A stretch of 64,000 bases of DNA from Thauera sedimentorum (GCF_014489115.1 NZ_JACTAH010000003.1:62001-126000), one strand, 5' to 3'. Positions 17,239 through 27,104 are shown, counted from the stretch's first letter. Made by a program: numbers and translations. The notes: generated by a model not told the origin, from the letters alone.

Positions 17239-18089
17239 GGTTCCAAAATGGTGTCGCCAGGCGGCGTTTCGGGCAACACCGAGCGGATCGGATCGTCCGG
17301 GCGGATGCGCCCCGGCGCCGTGCCCGGCGGCGGTTCGGCGATCATCGACTCGATCAGGATGGTCACCCGCCGGTTGCGCGCGCGGCCGTCTTCCGTGCTG
17401 TTGGGCGCCACCGGACGCTGGTCGGCGTAGCCGGCCGCGGTGAGCCGTTCGGGATTGACGCCGGACTCGACGAACAGCCGCACCACCGACGAGGCCCGCA
17501 CCGCCGACAGCTCCCAGTTGGACGGGAAGCGGAAGGTGTTGATCGGCACGTTGTCGGTATGACCCTCGATGGTGATCGAGAAGGTGGCCGCCGCGAGCAC
17601 GCCGGCCACGGCCTGCAGCGCGGACACCGCCTCGCTGCCCAGGGTGGCCTCGCCGGGCGGGAACAGCGCGCTGGCGTTGATTTCCACGGTGATGCCGTGG
17701 GCGCCTTCGGTCACCGTCACCTGGCCGTCGCGGGTCAGCGGTCCGAGCACGCGACGGATCTCGTCGGCCATGTTGTTCATCCGCTTGGCGATGTCGCGGC
17801 GGCGCTGCTCTTCCTGGACCTGCTCGGGTGTCTTGCGGGCGATCGGCGGCACCACCGAACCGGAGATCACCGCGGGCTCGGTGACCTGCTGGGCGCCTTC
17901 GAGGATGGCCCCGCTGCGGAAGGCCTGCATCAGGGAATCGGACAGTACGCGGTACTTGCCCTCGTTGATCGAGCTGAGCGAGTACATCACCACGAAGAAG
18001 GCGAACAGCAGGGTGATGAAGTCCGCGTACGAGACGAGCCAGCGCTCGTGGTTCTCGTGTTCTTCCTCAGCCTTGCGTCGCCGCCCCAT
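17235..18089 (-). CDS. motD: Flagellar motor protein MotD (MotB-like stator with OmpA domain)
   Basis: A 284-residue inner-membrane protein. One transmembrane helix near residues 20-42 (WLVSYADFITLLFAFFVVMYSLSS) carries the stator aspartate in SYADF. The periplasmic OmpA-like peptidoglycan-binding domain covers about 130-255 (EGHTDNVPI, NWELSAVRASSVVRLF, GYADQRPVAPN, RARNRRVTI). Forms a proton-driven stator with MotC encoded just upstream. The C-terminal tail is proline-rich. It ends the flagellar run flhF-flhG-fliA-motC-motD. Confidence 0.93.
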   Translation of the reverse strand: MGRRRKAEEEHENHERWLVSYADFITLLFAFFVVMYSLSSINEGKYRVLSDSLMQAFRSGAILEGAQQVTEPAVISGSVVPPIARKTPEQVQEEQRRRDIAKRMNNMADEIRRVLGPLTRDGQVTVTEGAHGITVEINASALFPPGEATLGSEAVSALQAVAGVLAAATFSITIEGHTDNVPINTFRFPSNWELSAVRASSVVRLFVESGVNPERLTAAGYADQRPVAPNSTEDGRARNRRVTILIESMIAEPPPGTAPGRIRPDDPIRSVLPETPPGDTILEP

Positions 18090-18120
18090 GGGAACCGCCC
18101 CTCCTCGTCCGGCCGCGGCC

Positions 18121-18861
18121 TCAGACGATGTAGCCCTGCATGCGCCCTTCGATGATGCGCGGGTTGTCGCCGTTGGCGATCCCCACCAGGCCGTCGACCA
18201 GCATCTCGCGCTGCGAGACCATGCTGGCGATATGCGCCTGGAGCTTCTTGGCGATCGGCAGGAAGATCAGGTTGGCCGAGCCCACGCCGTAGATGGTGGC
18301 GACGAAGGCGACCGCGATGCCCGAGCCGAGCTTGGACGGATCGGACAGGTTCTCCATGACGTGGATCAGCCCCATCACCGCGCCCAGGATGCCGATGGTG
18401 GGCGCATAGCCGCCGGCGGCCTCCCAGATCTTGGAACCGAGCTTCATCTGCGCCTCCCAGGCGGAGATCTCCACGTCCATGACCTCACGCAGGCGATCGG
18501 GCTCGACCCCGTCGACCAGCAGCTGCAGGCCCTTCTGCATGAAGGGCTCGGGCAGGCGGGGAATCTGGTTCTCCAGCGCCAGCAGACCTTCCTTGCGTGC
18601 GGTGTGGCTCCAGCTCACCACCATGGTGATCAGCTCGGCCGGTGCCAGCACCGGCGGCACGAACACCCACTTGCTCATGCGCATGCCGTCGACGAACACC
18701 CGCAGGGGGCTCTGCAGCATCACCGCGCCCAGCGTGCCGCCGAGCACGATGAGCGCCGCGGTGGGCTGGACCAGGGAGGCAATGTGGCCGCCTTCGAGCA
18801 TCTGGCCGACCAGGATGGCCGCCAGGCCCAGGGTAAGGCCGACCAGGCTGATGCTGTCCAT
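18121..18861 (-). CDS. motC: Flagellar motor protein MotC (MotA/PomA-like stator)
   Basis: A 246-residue protein with four hydrophobic segments: about 5-25, 30-50, 150-170 (GGYAPTIGILGAVMGLIHVM) and 180-205. The conserved prolines and glycines of the MotA/ExbB ion-channel helices are present. The cytoplasmic loop between helices 2 and 3 carries charged residues that touch FliG. With MotD it makes a stator unit as in Pseudomonas, where MotAB and MotCD coexist; a motAB pair is not in this window. It lies 31 bases before motD. Confidence 0.93.
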   Translation of the reverse strand: MDSISLVGLTLGLAAILVGQMLEGGHIASLVQPTAALIVLGGTLGAVMLQSPLRVFVDGMRMSKWVFVPPVLAPAELITMVVSWSHTARKEGLLALENQIPRLPEPFMQKGLQLLVDGVEPDRLREVMDVEISAWEAQMKLGSKIWEAAGGYAPTIGILGAVMGLIHVMENLSDPSKLGSGIAVAFVATIYGVGSANLIFLPIAKKLQAHIASMVSQREMLVDGLVGIANGDNPRIIEGRMQGYIV

Positions 18862-18888
18862 GAACGATGTCTCCGCCGCCCGCGGGGC

Positions 18889-19659
18889 TCAGGCCCCGGC
18901 AGCCGGCTTCTTGGGCGGACGACCGCGGCGCGCCGCCGGCGCCGCGCCACGCTGCCCCAGCACGCGCGAGCGCAGGCGGGCTATCGCCTGGCTGTGCAGC
19001 TGGCAGACGCGCGACTCGGTAACGCCGAGCACCTCGCCGATCTCCCGCAGGTTGAGTTCCTCGTCATAGTACAGGGCCATCACGAGTTTTTCGCGCTCGG
19101 GCAGGTCGTCGATGGCCAGGACCAGGTTGCCGCGCATGTCGGCATCTTCCAGCAGGTCGGCGGGATTGGTCTCATGCACGCCGAGGTGGCGCTCGAAGTA
19201 GTCCTCGCCGTCACCGTCGGTGAAATCCTCGAAATGCACCAGCTGATAGCCGCGCGCGTCCTGCAGCAGGCGCTGGTACTCGGCCAGCGGCAGGTCGAGC
19301 GCGCTGGCCAGTTCGGCCTCGGTGGGCTGGCGGCCGTTCTGCTGTTCCAGCGTATGCACGGCGGTTTCGATGCGCCGCATGTCGCGCCGCAGGCTGCGCG
19401 GCAGCCAGTCGTTCTCGCGCAGGCCGTCGAGCATGGCGCCGCGTACCCGCTGCACCGCATAGGTCTCGAACTGGGCGCCGAGGCCGTCCTCGTAGCGGTT
19501 GATGGCGTCGAGCAGGCCCATCATGCCGTTCTGGATCAGGTCGTCGACGTCCACGCTGGCCGGCAGCTTCGCCATCAGGTGATAGGCGATGCGCTTGACC
19601 AGCGGGGCGTAGGCCTCCACCAGGTGGTCCTTGTCGAGATTCCCTTCGGCGTCGTACAT
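18889..19659 (-). CDS. fliA: RNA polymerase sigma factor for flagellar genes (sigma-28, FliA)
   Basis: A 256-residue sigma-70-family protein. Region 2 (LVKRIAYHLMAKLPASVDVDDLIQNGMMGLLDAI and FETYAVQRVRGAMLDGLREND) and region 4 (LPEREKLVMALYYDEELNLREIGEVLGVTESRVCQLHSQA) are typical of FliA. ATG 19659 (MYDAEGNLD) was chosen because AGGT lies 7 bases before it and the homology begins there. It directs late flagellar and chemotaxis genes and is held by FlgM until the hook is complete. The tail is basic and alanine-rich. Confidence 0.93.
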   Translation of the reverse strand: MYDAEGNLDKDHLVEAYAPLVKRIAYHLMAKLPASVDVDDLIQNGMMGLLDAINRYEDGLGAQFETYAVQRVRGAMLDGLRENDWLPRSLRRDMRRIETAVHTLEQQNGRQPTEAELASALDLPLAEYQRLLQDARGYQLVHFEDFTDGDGEDYFERHLGVHETNPADLLEDADMRGNLVLAIDDLPEREKLVMALYYDEELNLREIGEVLGVTESRVCQLHSQAIARLRSRVLGQRGAAPAARRGRPPKKPAAGA

Positions 19660-19787
19660 CCAGGTGACCTGAATCTTCTTCCTGCGGCTGGTCTTGGGCG
19701 GCGGGCCTTCGTTCTGGCCCGCGGTTCGCCATTTTCCCGCAGCAGGGCCGCGATGACCAGATGCATACGTGAGTGCGAGCATGATCG

Positions 19788-20588
19788 TCACCTCCGCATC
19801 GGGGCGCGCGGCACGCTGGCCGCCCCCAGGGCCGACAGGCGGCGAAGGAAGGCGTGCTCGGCCTCGCGCGGGCTGGACTCGGCCACCGGATGGGCAAGCC
19901 CGCCGGCAAGATCGTCGCGTTCGACCTCGCCCAGCCAGGCCAGCGCGGCGCCGACATGGCGGCGCACCAGCGCGTCGAGACTGTCGAAGAAGGCGGCCGC
20001 TTCGGCGCGGCTCTTGGCGCGCGCGACCGCCACATGCAGGGAGCCCGCTCCGGCGGCGGCGAGTTGCTTGATCACCCGGTAGGCTTCGGTGGCGCCGGTG
20101 GCGCTGGCCTCGGCCACCACCAGGCGGCGCGGCGCCGCATAGACGAAGGGCGAAGGGTCGTCTGCGCCCTGCGCCGCCGCGTGGATCAGCACGAAGCCGG
20201 TGTGGCGCTGGATCTGGCGGATCGCCCCGAGCAGCGCCTCGCGGCGCTCGGCGTCGAGCAGCGGCAGCGCGAGCGCCGCGGCCGAGGTGGCGATGCGCCC
20301 GAGCAGGCCGGGGACGGGTTGCAGCAGTTCGGCCGGCGTGCAGCGCCCGTCGAGCACGCTCAGCAGGTCCGGACCCTGCGGCAGGTCGAGCCGCGCGGCG
20401 AGGCTGGCCTCGCCCGGGGCCTCGTCGAGCAGGATCACCCGCTCGCTGCGCCCGGCGATGCAGTGGGCGGCACGCAGTGCGTTGTGCGCGCCATGACGTC
20501 CGGTGGCGTACATCGCCACCACGGTGGGCGGCGCACGCCGGAACAGACGGCGCAGCCCGGCGGCCTGGTCTTCCCGTGCGTCGATCAT
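19788..20588 (-). CDS. flhG: FlhG/FleN-like protein with a lost ATP-binding loop
   Basis: A 266-residue protein in the flhG place, three bases after flhF. The N-terminal FlhF-activating helix DQAAGLRRL (from residue 7) is intact. The MinD-type Walker A that should follow (KGGVGKT) is replaced by YATGRHGAHNAL (about 28-39), with no lysine in place. Other features of the fold remain (ERVILLDEAPGEASLAARLDL; GFVLIHAA). FlhG normally limits flagellar number as an ATPase and stimulates FlhF GTPase activity. This copy probably keeps only the second activity. ATG 20588 was chosen to put the helix at the N-terminus. Confidence 0.8.
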   Translation of the reverse strand: MIDAREDQAAGLRRLFRRAPPTVVAMYATGRHGAHNALRAAHCIAGRSERVILLDEAPGEASLAARLDLPQGPDLLSVLDGRCTPAELLQPVPGLLGRIATSAAALALPLLDAERREALLGAIRQIQRHTGFVLIHAAAQGADDPSPFVYAAPRRLVVAEASATGATEAYRVIKQLAAAGAGSLHVAVARAKSRAEAAAFFDSLDALVRRHVGAALAWLGEVERDDLAGGLAHPVAESSPREAEHAFLRRLSALGAASVPRAPMRR

Positions 20589-20590
20589 GA

Positions 20591-22081
20591 TCAGGCTCCC
20601 GCGCCGCCGGCGGCGAGCATCAGGCCGGCTTCGTCGCCCTGCAGCTTCCACGGCGAGCCTTCGGCCTGCTCGCGCATCGCGCGGTGCAGCAGGTAGGCGC
20701 GGTTGGGCAGGTGCAGGTCTTCCGGCACGCGCTGGCCGTTGGCCACGTAGAACAGTTCGAGTTCGCGGCGCACCGCCACGTCGATGGCCGGGGCCAGGGA
20801 AGCGGCTTCGTCCACCTTGGTGAGGATGCAGCCGGCCAGGTCCGGGCCCTTGTAGGCGCGCACCACGTCGTCCAGAGTGTCGCCACGGCAGGTGGCGTTG
20901 AGCAGCAGCAGGCGGCGCACGTTGCCGGCGCCCAGCAGCATCGCGGCCTGCTCGGCCACCATGCGGTCGCGCTGGCTGACGCCGACGGTGTCGATCAGCA
21001 CCATGTGCTTGTTGCGCAGCTCGGCCAGGGTCTGGCGCAGGTCGGCGGCGTCGCGCACCGAGAACACCGGCACGCCGAGGATGCGGCCGTAGATGCGCAG
21101 CTGTTCCTGCGCGCCGATGCGGTAGCCGTCGGTGGTGATCAGCGCCAGCTTGTCGGCACCGTGGCGCACCACGCAGCGCGCGGCGAGCTTGGCGGTGGTG
21201 GTGGTCTTGCCCACCCCGGTGGGGCCGACCAGGGCATACACGCCGCCGCGGTCGATCAGGTCGGCGTCGGAGGACAGCGCACGCAGTTCGCGGTTGAGCG
21301 CGGCCTTGACCGCATCGCGGCCCTGCGCGGGCTCGGCGTCCTCGGCGACCGCCTCCACCAGGCGGCGAGCCAGCGCGGCGGAGAAGCCGGCTTCCAGCAG
21401 CTCGCCGACCAGGTCGGCGCGCACCGGCGCGTGGCGGCGGGTCTCGCCCCAGGCGAAGCCGGCGAGCTGGCGTTCGATCATGCCGCGGATGCCGGACAGT
21501 TCGGCCATCAGCTTGGTATTGGCTTCCTGCAGTTCACGCACCCGGGCGTCCTGCTCGCGGCTGTCGCGCTCGACAGCCTCGCGGCGCGGCGCGGGCGCAT
21601 CCTCGCGCAGCGCGGGCTTGCGTGCGACGGCCGGCGCGGTGGCAGCCTGGGCGGCGGCGATTGCCTCGGCCCAGGGATCGGCAGCCTCGGCGGCCAGGGC
21701 TGCGGTCGAGGGCGCACGGCTGCGCGGCGGGTAGTCGGCGTGGTCGACCCGGGGCGGCGCGAAGGGGCGCATCGCCGGCGCGGCCGCACGGGCCGGCGCG
21801 GGACGCTGGGCCGCCGCGGGCCGGGCGCGCAGGCTGACACGGTAGTCGTCTTCGTCTTCCGCCGGGGGCTGCGCCGCTGCGCTCGCGACCGCCTGCGCGA
21901 CGGGGCGCTGGCTGCGGGTGGCGGACGGCAAGGCACCAACCGCATCGCCCGGCAAGGCAAGAATCTCGACCCCGCCCTCGACCGCCCGGTTGGACAGGAC
22001 GATGGCGTCGGCCCCGAGTTCTTCCTTGAGCGCGCGCAGGGCTTCGCGGGCGGTCTGGGCAAAATAGCGTTTGACGTTCAT
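20591..22081 (-). CDS. flhF: Flagellar biosynthesis GTPase FlhF (SRP-like)
   Basis: A 496-residue protein. The N-terminal B domain begins MNVKRYFAQTAREALRALKEELG. A low-complexity Ala/Pro/Arg linker (about 60-175) follows, then the N domain and the G domain with P-loop GPTGVGKT (286-293), DTVGVSQRD (G3) and TKVDEA (G4). FlhF places the flagellum at the cell pole. The stop lies three bases before the flhG start. A minus-strand CATAAT (22130-22125) about 45 bases upstream may be the -10 of its promoter. Confidence 0.94.
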   Translation of the reverse strand: MNVKRYFAQTAREALRALKEELGADAIVLSNRAVEGGVEILALPGDAVGALPSATRSQRPVAQAVASAAAQPPAEDEDDYRVSLRARPAAAQRPAPARAAAPAMRPFAPPRVDHADYPPRSRAPSTAALAAEAADPWAEAIAAAQAATAPAVARKPALREDAPAPRREAVERDSREQDARVRELQEANTKLMAELSGIRGMIERQLAGFAWGETRRHAPVRADLVGELLEAGFSAALARRLVEAVAEDAEPAQGRDAVKAALNRELRALSSDADLIDRGGVYALVGPTGVGKTTTTAKLAARCVVRHGADKLALITTDGYRIGAQEQLRIYGRILGVPVFSVRDAADLRQTLAELRNKHMVLIDTVGVSQRDRMVAEQAAMLLGAGNVRRLLLLNATCRGDTLDDVVRAYKGPDLAGCILTKVDEAASLAPAIDVAVRRELELFYVANGQRVPEDLHLPNRAYLLHRAMREQAEGSPWKLQGDEAGLMLAAGGAGA

Positions 22082-22268
22082 GGTGTTTCTCCGACTACCG
22101 CGCTCTCAGCGCAGGATGGTTCCGATTATGGCCGCCTACCCCGTTGCGGATAGGAAGGAATAAACCGGGTTTCCCCCGCCTATTCGTCCGCTGCAAGGCG
22201 TCGCCGAGCGCCCCGGACATGGCAACACCGCAGCCGTCGGGCGGGCTCCCCTGTGCGAGAATCCCGCC

Positions 22269-24932
22269 ATGAACGCACCGTCGACGCCGCATCGCACCTC
22301 TTTCCACACTGCGCATCTGCAGCGGCGTATCGGCCTCTTCGCCATGGGCGGCATCCTGGCCACCGGCCTGCTGACCGGCCTGGCCACCGCCCTTCCCCTG
22401 TATCTGGACGCCCGCAAGCAGATCGAAACCTCGGTGGGCTACAACATCCGCAGCCAGGCCGAAGCCGCCGGGCAGCTGATGGCCCGCTTCCGCGCGGTGG
22501 CCTTGCAGGTGACCAGCCGCACGCAGTTGCGCGAGGCGCTCGAACGCTACAACCGCTGGGAACTGAGCCTGCCCGAACTGGAGCGCTTCACCACGCCCCG
22601 CCTGCGCGATGCGCTCGCGCATTCGCCCAGCATCGCCGGCATGGTGCGCCTGGACGCCGCCGGCGAAGCGGTGGTGCATCTGGGACATACCGTGCCGCCG
22701 GAGCACTGGCCGGACCCCGCCGACGGCAGCGGCGAGGCCCTGCTGCGCGGTCCGGTGGAGATCGATGGCGAGCCCACCCTGGTGGTCGGCGCCCCCATCC
22801 TCGCGGCGGATGGCAAGCGCGTCGGCAGCGACATCATCGCCTTCCAGCTGGTCGAACTCGGCCGCCTGCTGGCCGAGGCTCAGGAGTATGGCGGCGAGAC
22901 CCGTTACTACCTCGCCAACCTGGACGACGGCCGTCTGCTGCACTTCGCCGGCGCCACACGGACGCTGCAGACGGCCGCCGGGGACGATCCGCTGCACACC
23001 CTGCTGAGCAAGCGTCCGCCCAGCCCCGGCCACGCCCTCCCGCTGCACGGCGCACCGAACCAGGTGGCCTTCATCATGCCCCTGCCGCAGGCGCCCGAGT
23101 GGGCGCTGGCGATGACCACCGGCCGTGCGCAGCTCTACAGCCCCGCGCTGGACGAGCTGATCGTGCCGGTGAGCACCATCGTCCTGCTGGTGCTGGTCGG
23201 CGCGGCACTGACTTCGCGCGCCATCCGCCCGCTGAGCGAGCGCATCGTGCGCCAGTCCGAACAGTTGGCGCTCGCGGCCAGCGTCTTCGAGGGCGGACAG
23301 GAGGGCATCCTGATCATGGACGAGGCGCACCGCATCGTCGAGGTCAACCGCGCCGGCCTGCAGCTGACCGGAACGGATGCCGGACGGCTTGCCGGCCTGA
23401 AATTGTGCGAAGCCCTGTGCAGCCCGGAGAGTGCCGATTTCTGCGAACACATCTGGCAGTCGGCGGAGAAGCAGGGGCGCTGGCAGGGGGAAGCGCGCTT
23501 CCGCCACCAGCGCAACGGTTACTTTCCGGTATGGCTGTCGCTGGCCGCGGTACGCGATACGGGCGGCACGGTGCAGCGCTACATCGCCATGTTCACCGAC
23601 ATCTCCGAACGCAAGCACGCCGAGGAGCGCATCCGCCAACTCGCCCACTACGACGGGCTGACCGGCCTGCCCAACCGCGCCCTGCTGCAGGACCGCCTGG
23701 TGCACGCGCTGGAACGCGCGCGCCGCCGCCACGAGCGGGTGGCGGTGCTGTTCATCGACCTGGACCGCTTCAAGAACGTCAACGACAGCCTCGGGCACGC
23801 GGTAGGCGACGAATTGCTGCGCGCGGTGGCCGGCCGCTTCAACGCGGTACTGCGCGAACAGGACACCGTGGCCCGCCTGGGCGGCGACGAATTCCTCATC
23901 ATCCTGGAAGACCCGGACGGCCCGGCGGCCGCCGAGCACGTGGCGCGCAAGGTGCTGGAAGTGCTGGAGGCACCCTTCCGCCTGGGGCATCACGAGATCT
24001 TCATCGGCGCGAGCATCGGCATCTGCCTGTACCCCGACGACGGCCAGGAGGCCAGTACGCTGGTGCAGAACGCCGACACCGCGATGTACCGCGCCAAGGA
24101 TTCCGGGCGCAACGCCTTCCGCTTCTATACCGCCGAGCTGGCCCAGGCCAGCCGCGAACGCTTCGACCTGGAAGCCGGACTGCGCCGCGCCATCGAACGC
24201 AATGAACTGCATCTGCACTACCAGCCGCAGGTGGATTGCGCGAGCGGACGCATCGTCGGCGTCGAGGCCCTGCTGCGCTGGTTGCATCCGCAACTGGGCC
24301 TGGTGCCGCCGGACAAGTTCGTTCCGCTGGCCGAAGAGGCCGGCCTGATCGTGCCCATCGGCCGCTGGGTGCTGCTCACCGCCTGCAGGCAGGCCATGCG
24401 CTGGCGGGCCGCCGGCCATCCGCTGCAGGTCGCGGTGAACCTGTCCGGCCAGCAGATCACCCACGACGACATCGTCACCGTGGTGCGCGATGCGCTGGCG
24501 GTGAGCGGCCTGCCGCCGGCGCAGCTGGAGCTGGAGATCACCGAAGGCCAGGTGCTGCACGGCGTGGAGGAGACGACCCGCGCGCTCGAAGACCTGCGCG
24601 CCCTGGGGGTCACCCTGGCGGTCGACGATTTCGGCACCGGCTATTCCTCGCTGAGTTACCTCAAGCGCCTGCCGCTGAACCGTCTGAAAATCGACCGCAG
24701 CTTCGTCAGCGGCATCCCGGACGACCGCGATGACGTTTCCATCGTCGCCACCATCCTCGCCATGGCCCGCAACCTTGGCCTGGAAGTCATCGCCGAGGGG
24801 GTGGAAACCACCGCCCAGTTCGACTACCTGCGCGCACAGGGCTGCAACGCCTACCAGGGCTGGCTGTTCGCACGCGCCATGGATGCCGAGGCCCTGCAGG
24901 CGCTGCTGGAAACGCATGCGGAGCACGGCTGA
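22269..24932 (+). CDS. Membrane sensor with PAS, GGDEF and EAL domains (cyclic-di-GMP turnover)
   Basis: An 887-residue inner-membrane protein. Transmembrane helices lie near residues 18-42 and 298-318, enclosing a periplasmic sensor region (about 45-295). A PAS domain follows (about 330-460), then a GGDEF domain with an intact LGGDEF motif (about 537-542) and an EAL domain with VEALLRW (about 664-670), DDFGTGYSSLSYLKRLP and the later E-V-I-A-E-G-V-E motif. Both catalytic centres look intact, so it could make or break down cyclic-di-GMP. It sits alone on the plus strand between flhF and flhA. Confidence 0.95.
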   Translation: MNAPSTPHRTSFHTAHLQRRIGLFAMGGILATGLLTGLATALPLYLDARKQIETSVGYNIRSQAEAAGQLMARFRAVALQVTSRTQLREALERYNRWELSLPELERFTTPRLRDALAHSPSIAGMVRLDAAGEAVVHLGHTVPPEHWPDPADGSGEALLRGPVEIDGEPTLVVGAPILAADGKRVGSDIIAFQLVELGRLLAEAQEYGGETRYYLANLDDGRLLHFAGATRTLQTAAGDDPLHTLLSKRPPSPGHALPLHGAPNQVAFIMPLPQAPEWALAMTTGRAQLYSPALDELIVPVSTIVLLVLVGAALTSRAIRPLSERIVRQSEQLALAASVFEGGQEGILIMDEAHRIVEVNRAGLQLTGTDAGRLAGLKLCEALCSPESADFCEHIWQSAEKQGRWQGEARFRHQRNGYFPVWLSLAAVRDTGGTVQRYIAMFTDISERKHAEERIRQLAHYDGLTGLPNRALLQDRLVHALERARRRHERVAVLFIDLDRFKNVNDSLGHAVGDELLRAVAGRFNAVLREQDTVARLGGDEFLIILEDPDGPAAAEHVARKVLEVLEAPFRLGHHEIFIGASIGICLYPDDGQEASTLVQNADTAMYRAKDSGRNAFRFYTAELAQASRERFDLEAGLRRAIERNELHLHYQPQVDCASGRIVGVEALLRWLHPQLGLVPPDKFVPLAEEAGLIVPIGRWVLLTACRQAMRWRAAGHPLQVAVNLSGQQITHDDIVTVVRDALAVSGLPPAQLELEITEGQVLHGVEETTRALEDLRALGVTLAVDDFGTGYSSLSYLKRLPLNRLKIDRSFVSGIPDDRDDVSIVATILAMARNLGLEVIAEGVETTAQFDYLRAQGCNAYQGWLFARAMDAEALQALLETHAEHG

Positions 24933-24990
24933 GGCCGCACGGGCCGGCTGATCCGCGCGACCTCCTCCGCCCTATCCTTCCGGGAACCGC

Positions 24991-27084
24991 TCAGGCGTTG
25001 CCGCCTATCATCGCGGTCACGCGAATGGTGCGCGATTCGGGAACCTCGGAATTGGCGATGACCTTCAGCGAGGGCACCGCGCGGCGCAGGAAGCGCGACA
25101 GCAGCATGCGCAGCTGCGCCGGCACCAGCAGCACCGGCGGCAGGCCGATGTCCTCCTGACGCTGGGCGATCTGCGCAGTCTGGCGCAGCAGGGTATCGGC
25201 CAGGCCCGGCTCGATCGCCCCGCCGTCGCCGCCGGCGCTCATGGCCTGCAGCAGGATGCGCTCCAGGCCGGGTTCGAGCGCCATCACCTGCAGCTCGGCA
25301 TTGCCCGGGAACAGCGACTGCACGATGGCGCGGCCCAGGGCCTCGCGCACCTTGCCGGTGAGTTCCACCGGGTCCTGGTTGCGCGGCGCGTGCTCGGCCA
25401 GCACCTCGATGATGCTGCGCATGTCGCGGATGTTGACCCCCTCTTCCAGCAGGTTCTGCAGCACGCGCTGCACGGTGGAGACCGGCAGCACCTTGGGCAC
25501 CAGGTCTTCGACCAGCTTGGGCGCTTCCTTGCCGATGTGGTCGAGCAGGGCCTGGGTTTCCTGGCGGCCGAGCAGTTCGGCGGCATGGTTGAGGATGAGG
25601 TGGTTGAGGTGGGTGGCGACCACGGTGCTGGCATCGACCACGGTGTAGCCCAGCGCATGCGCCTGCTCGCGCTGGCCGGCGTCGATCCAGTAGGCCGGCA
25701 GGCCGAAGGCCGGGTCCTTGGTCTCGCGCCCCTGCATCGGTCCGGTCACCCGCCCCGGGTTGATCGCCAGGTACTGGCCCGGGTAGGCCTCGCCGCTGCC
25801 GATCTCCACGCCCTTGAGCGCGATGCGGTAGGAGTTCGGCTTGAGCTCCAGGTTGTCGCGGATGTGCACCGGCGCGGACAGGAAGCCGACCTCCTGGGCG
25901 AACTTCTTGCGCAGGCCGCGGATGCGCTTGAGCAGCTCGCCGTCCTGGCCCTTGTCCACCATCGGGATCAGCCGGTAACCGACTTCCAGGCCGAGCACGT
26001 CGACCGGGGCGACGTCGTTCCAGCTCGCCTCCTGGGCTTCCTGCGCCGGCGCGGCGGCGGCCGCGGCGGCCGCAGGCACCTCGGCCGCGGCGGCGGCCTG
26101 CGCCTTGCGCAACAGGTACCAGCCCAATGAGGCGATCAGGGTCGCGAGCAGCAGGAACACGAAGTTGGGCATGCCCGGGATCAGGCCCAGCACGCCGAGG
26201 ATGGCGGCGGTGAGGAACATCACCTGCGGGTGGGCGAACACCTGGCCGATGACCAGGCTGCCGATGTCGCCCTCGTCGCCCACGCGCGACACCACCAGGC
26301 CGGCGGCCACCGAGATGATCAGCGCGGGGATCTGCGCGACCAGGCCGTCGCCGATGGTCAGCAGAGCGTAGGTGCGCCCCGCGTCCGCGACGGCCATGTC
26401 GTGCTGGACCATGCCGACGAACAGGCCGCCGATGATGTTGATGACCAGGATCAGGATGCCGGCGATGGCGTCGCCGCGCACGAACTTGGAGGCACCGTCC
26501 ATGGCGCCGAAGAAGTCGGACTCCTGGCCGATCTCCTTGCGCCGGCGCTTGGCCTCCTTCTCGTCGATGAGGCCGGCGTTGAGGTCGGCGTCGATCGCCA
26601 TCTGCTTGCCCGGCATCGCGTCCAGGGTGAAGCGCGCGCTCACTTCGGCGATGCGCCCGGCGCCCTTGGTGATCACGATGAAGTTGATCAGCGTGAGGAT
26701 GACGAACACCACCAGGCCGACCGCCACGTTGCCGCCCACCAGCACTTCGCCGAAGGCCTCGATGACCTTGCCCGCGGCGTCGCCGCCGGCATGGCCTTCG
26801 AGCAGCACGATGCGGGTGGAGGCGACGTTGAGCGACAGGCGCAGCAGCGTGGTGACCAGCAGCACCGTGGGGAAGACCGAGAACTCCAGCGGCTTCTTGG
26901 TGTACATCGCCACCATCATCACCATCACCGACAGCGCGATGTTGAAGGTGAAGAACACGTCGAGCAGAAAGACCGGCAGCGGCAACACCATCATCGACAG
27001 GATCATGACGATGAGTACCGGGGCGGCGAGCTGGCGGAGGCGGGTCGGGCTGAGCAGGTCGCGCAGGTTGAGGATGTCGTTCAT
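24991..27084 (-). CDS. flhA: Flagellar export gate protein FlhA
   Basis: A 697-residue protein of normal FlhA length. The N-terminal half has eight hydrophobic segments, including the conserved LLVTTLLRLSLNVASTRIVLLEGH and the FHIPEP-family cytoplasmic loop around MPGKQMAIDADLNAGLIDEKEAKRRRKE. The C-terminal half is the cytoplasmic nonameric ring domain. An Ala-rich stretch (about 327-347) lies in the linker. It forms the export gate of the flagellar type III system with FlhB. The flhB stop lies 20 bases before its start. Confidence 0.95.
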   Translation of the reverse strand: MNDILNLRDLLSPTRLRQLAAPVLIVMILSMMVLPLPVFLLDVFFTFNIALSVMVMMVAMYTKKPLEFSVFPTVLLVTTLLRLSLNVASTRIVLLEGHAGGDAAGKVIEAFGEVLVGGNVAVGLVVFVILTLINFIVITKGAGRIAEVSARFTLDAMPGKQMAIDADLNAGLIDEKEAKRRRKEIGQESDFFGAMDGASKFVRGDAIAGILILVINIIGGLFVGMVQHDMAVADAGRTYALLTIGDGLVAQIPALIISVAAGLVVSRVGDEGDIGSLVIGQVFAHPQVMFLTAAILGVLGLIPGMPNFVFLLLATLIASLGWYLLRKAQAAAAAEVPAAAAAAAAPAQEAQEASWNDVAPVDVLGLEVGYRLIPMVDKGQDGELLKRIRGLRKKFAQEVGFLSAPVHIRDNLELKPNSYRIALKGVEIGSGEAYPGQYLAINPGRVTGPMQGRETKDPAFGLPAYWIDAGQREQAHALGYTVVDASTVVATHLNHLILNHAAELLGRQETQALLDHIGKEAPKLVEDLVPKVLPVSTVQRVLQNLLEEGVNIRDMRSIIEVLAEHAPRNQDPVELTGKVREALGRAIVQSLFPGNAELQVMALEPGLERILLQAMSAGGDGGAIEPGLADTLLRQTAQIAQRQEDIGLPPVLLVPAQLRMLLSRFLRRAVPSLKVIANSEVPESRTIRVTAMIGGNA

Positions 27085-27104
27085 TCAGGGTCGCAGTCGG
27101 TCGT

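Noticed and set aside
22095..24926. A 943-residue open frame on the minus strand
   Set aside because: Antisense to the GGDEF-EAL gene, whose motifs are intact on the plus strand.
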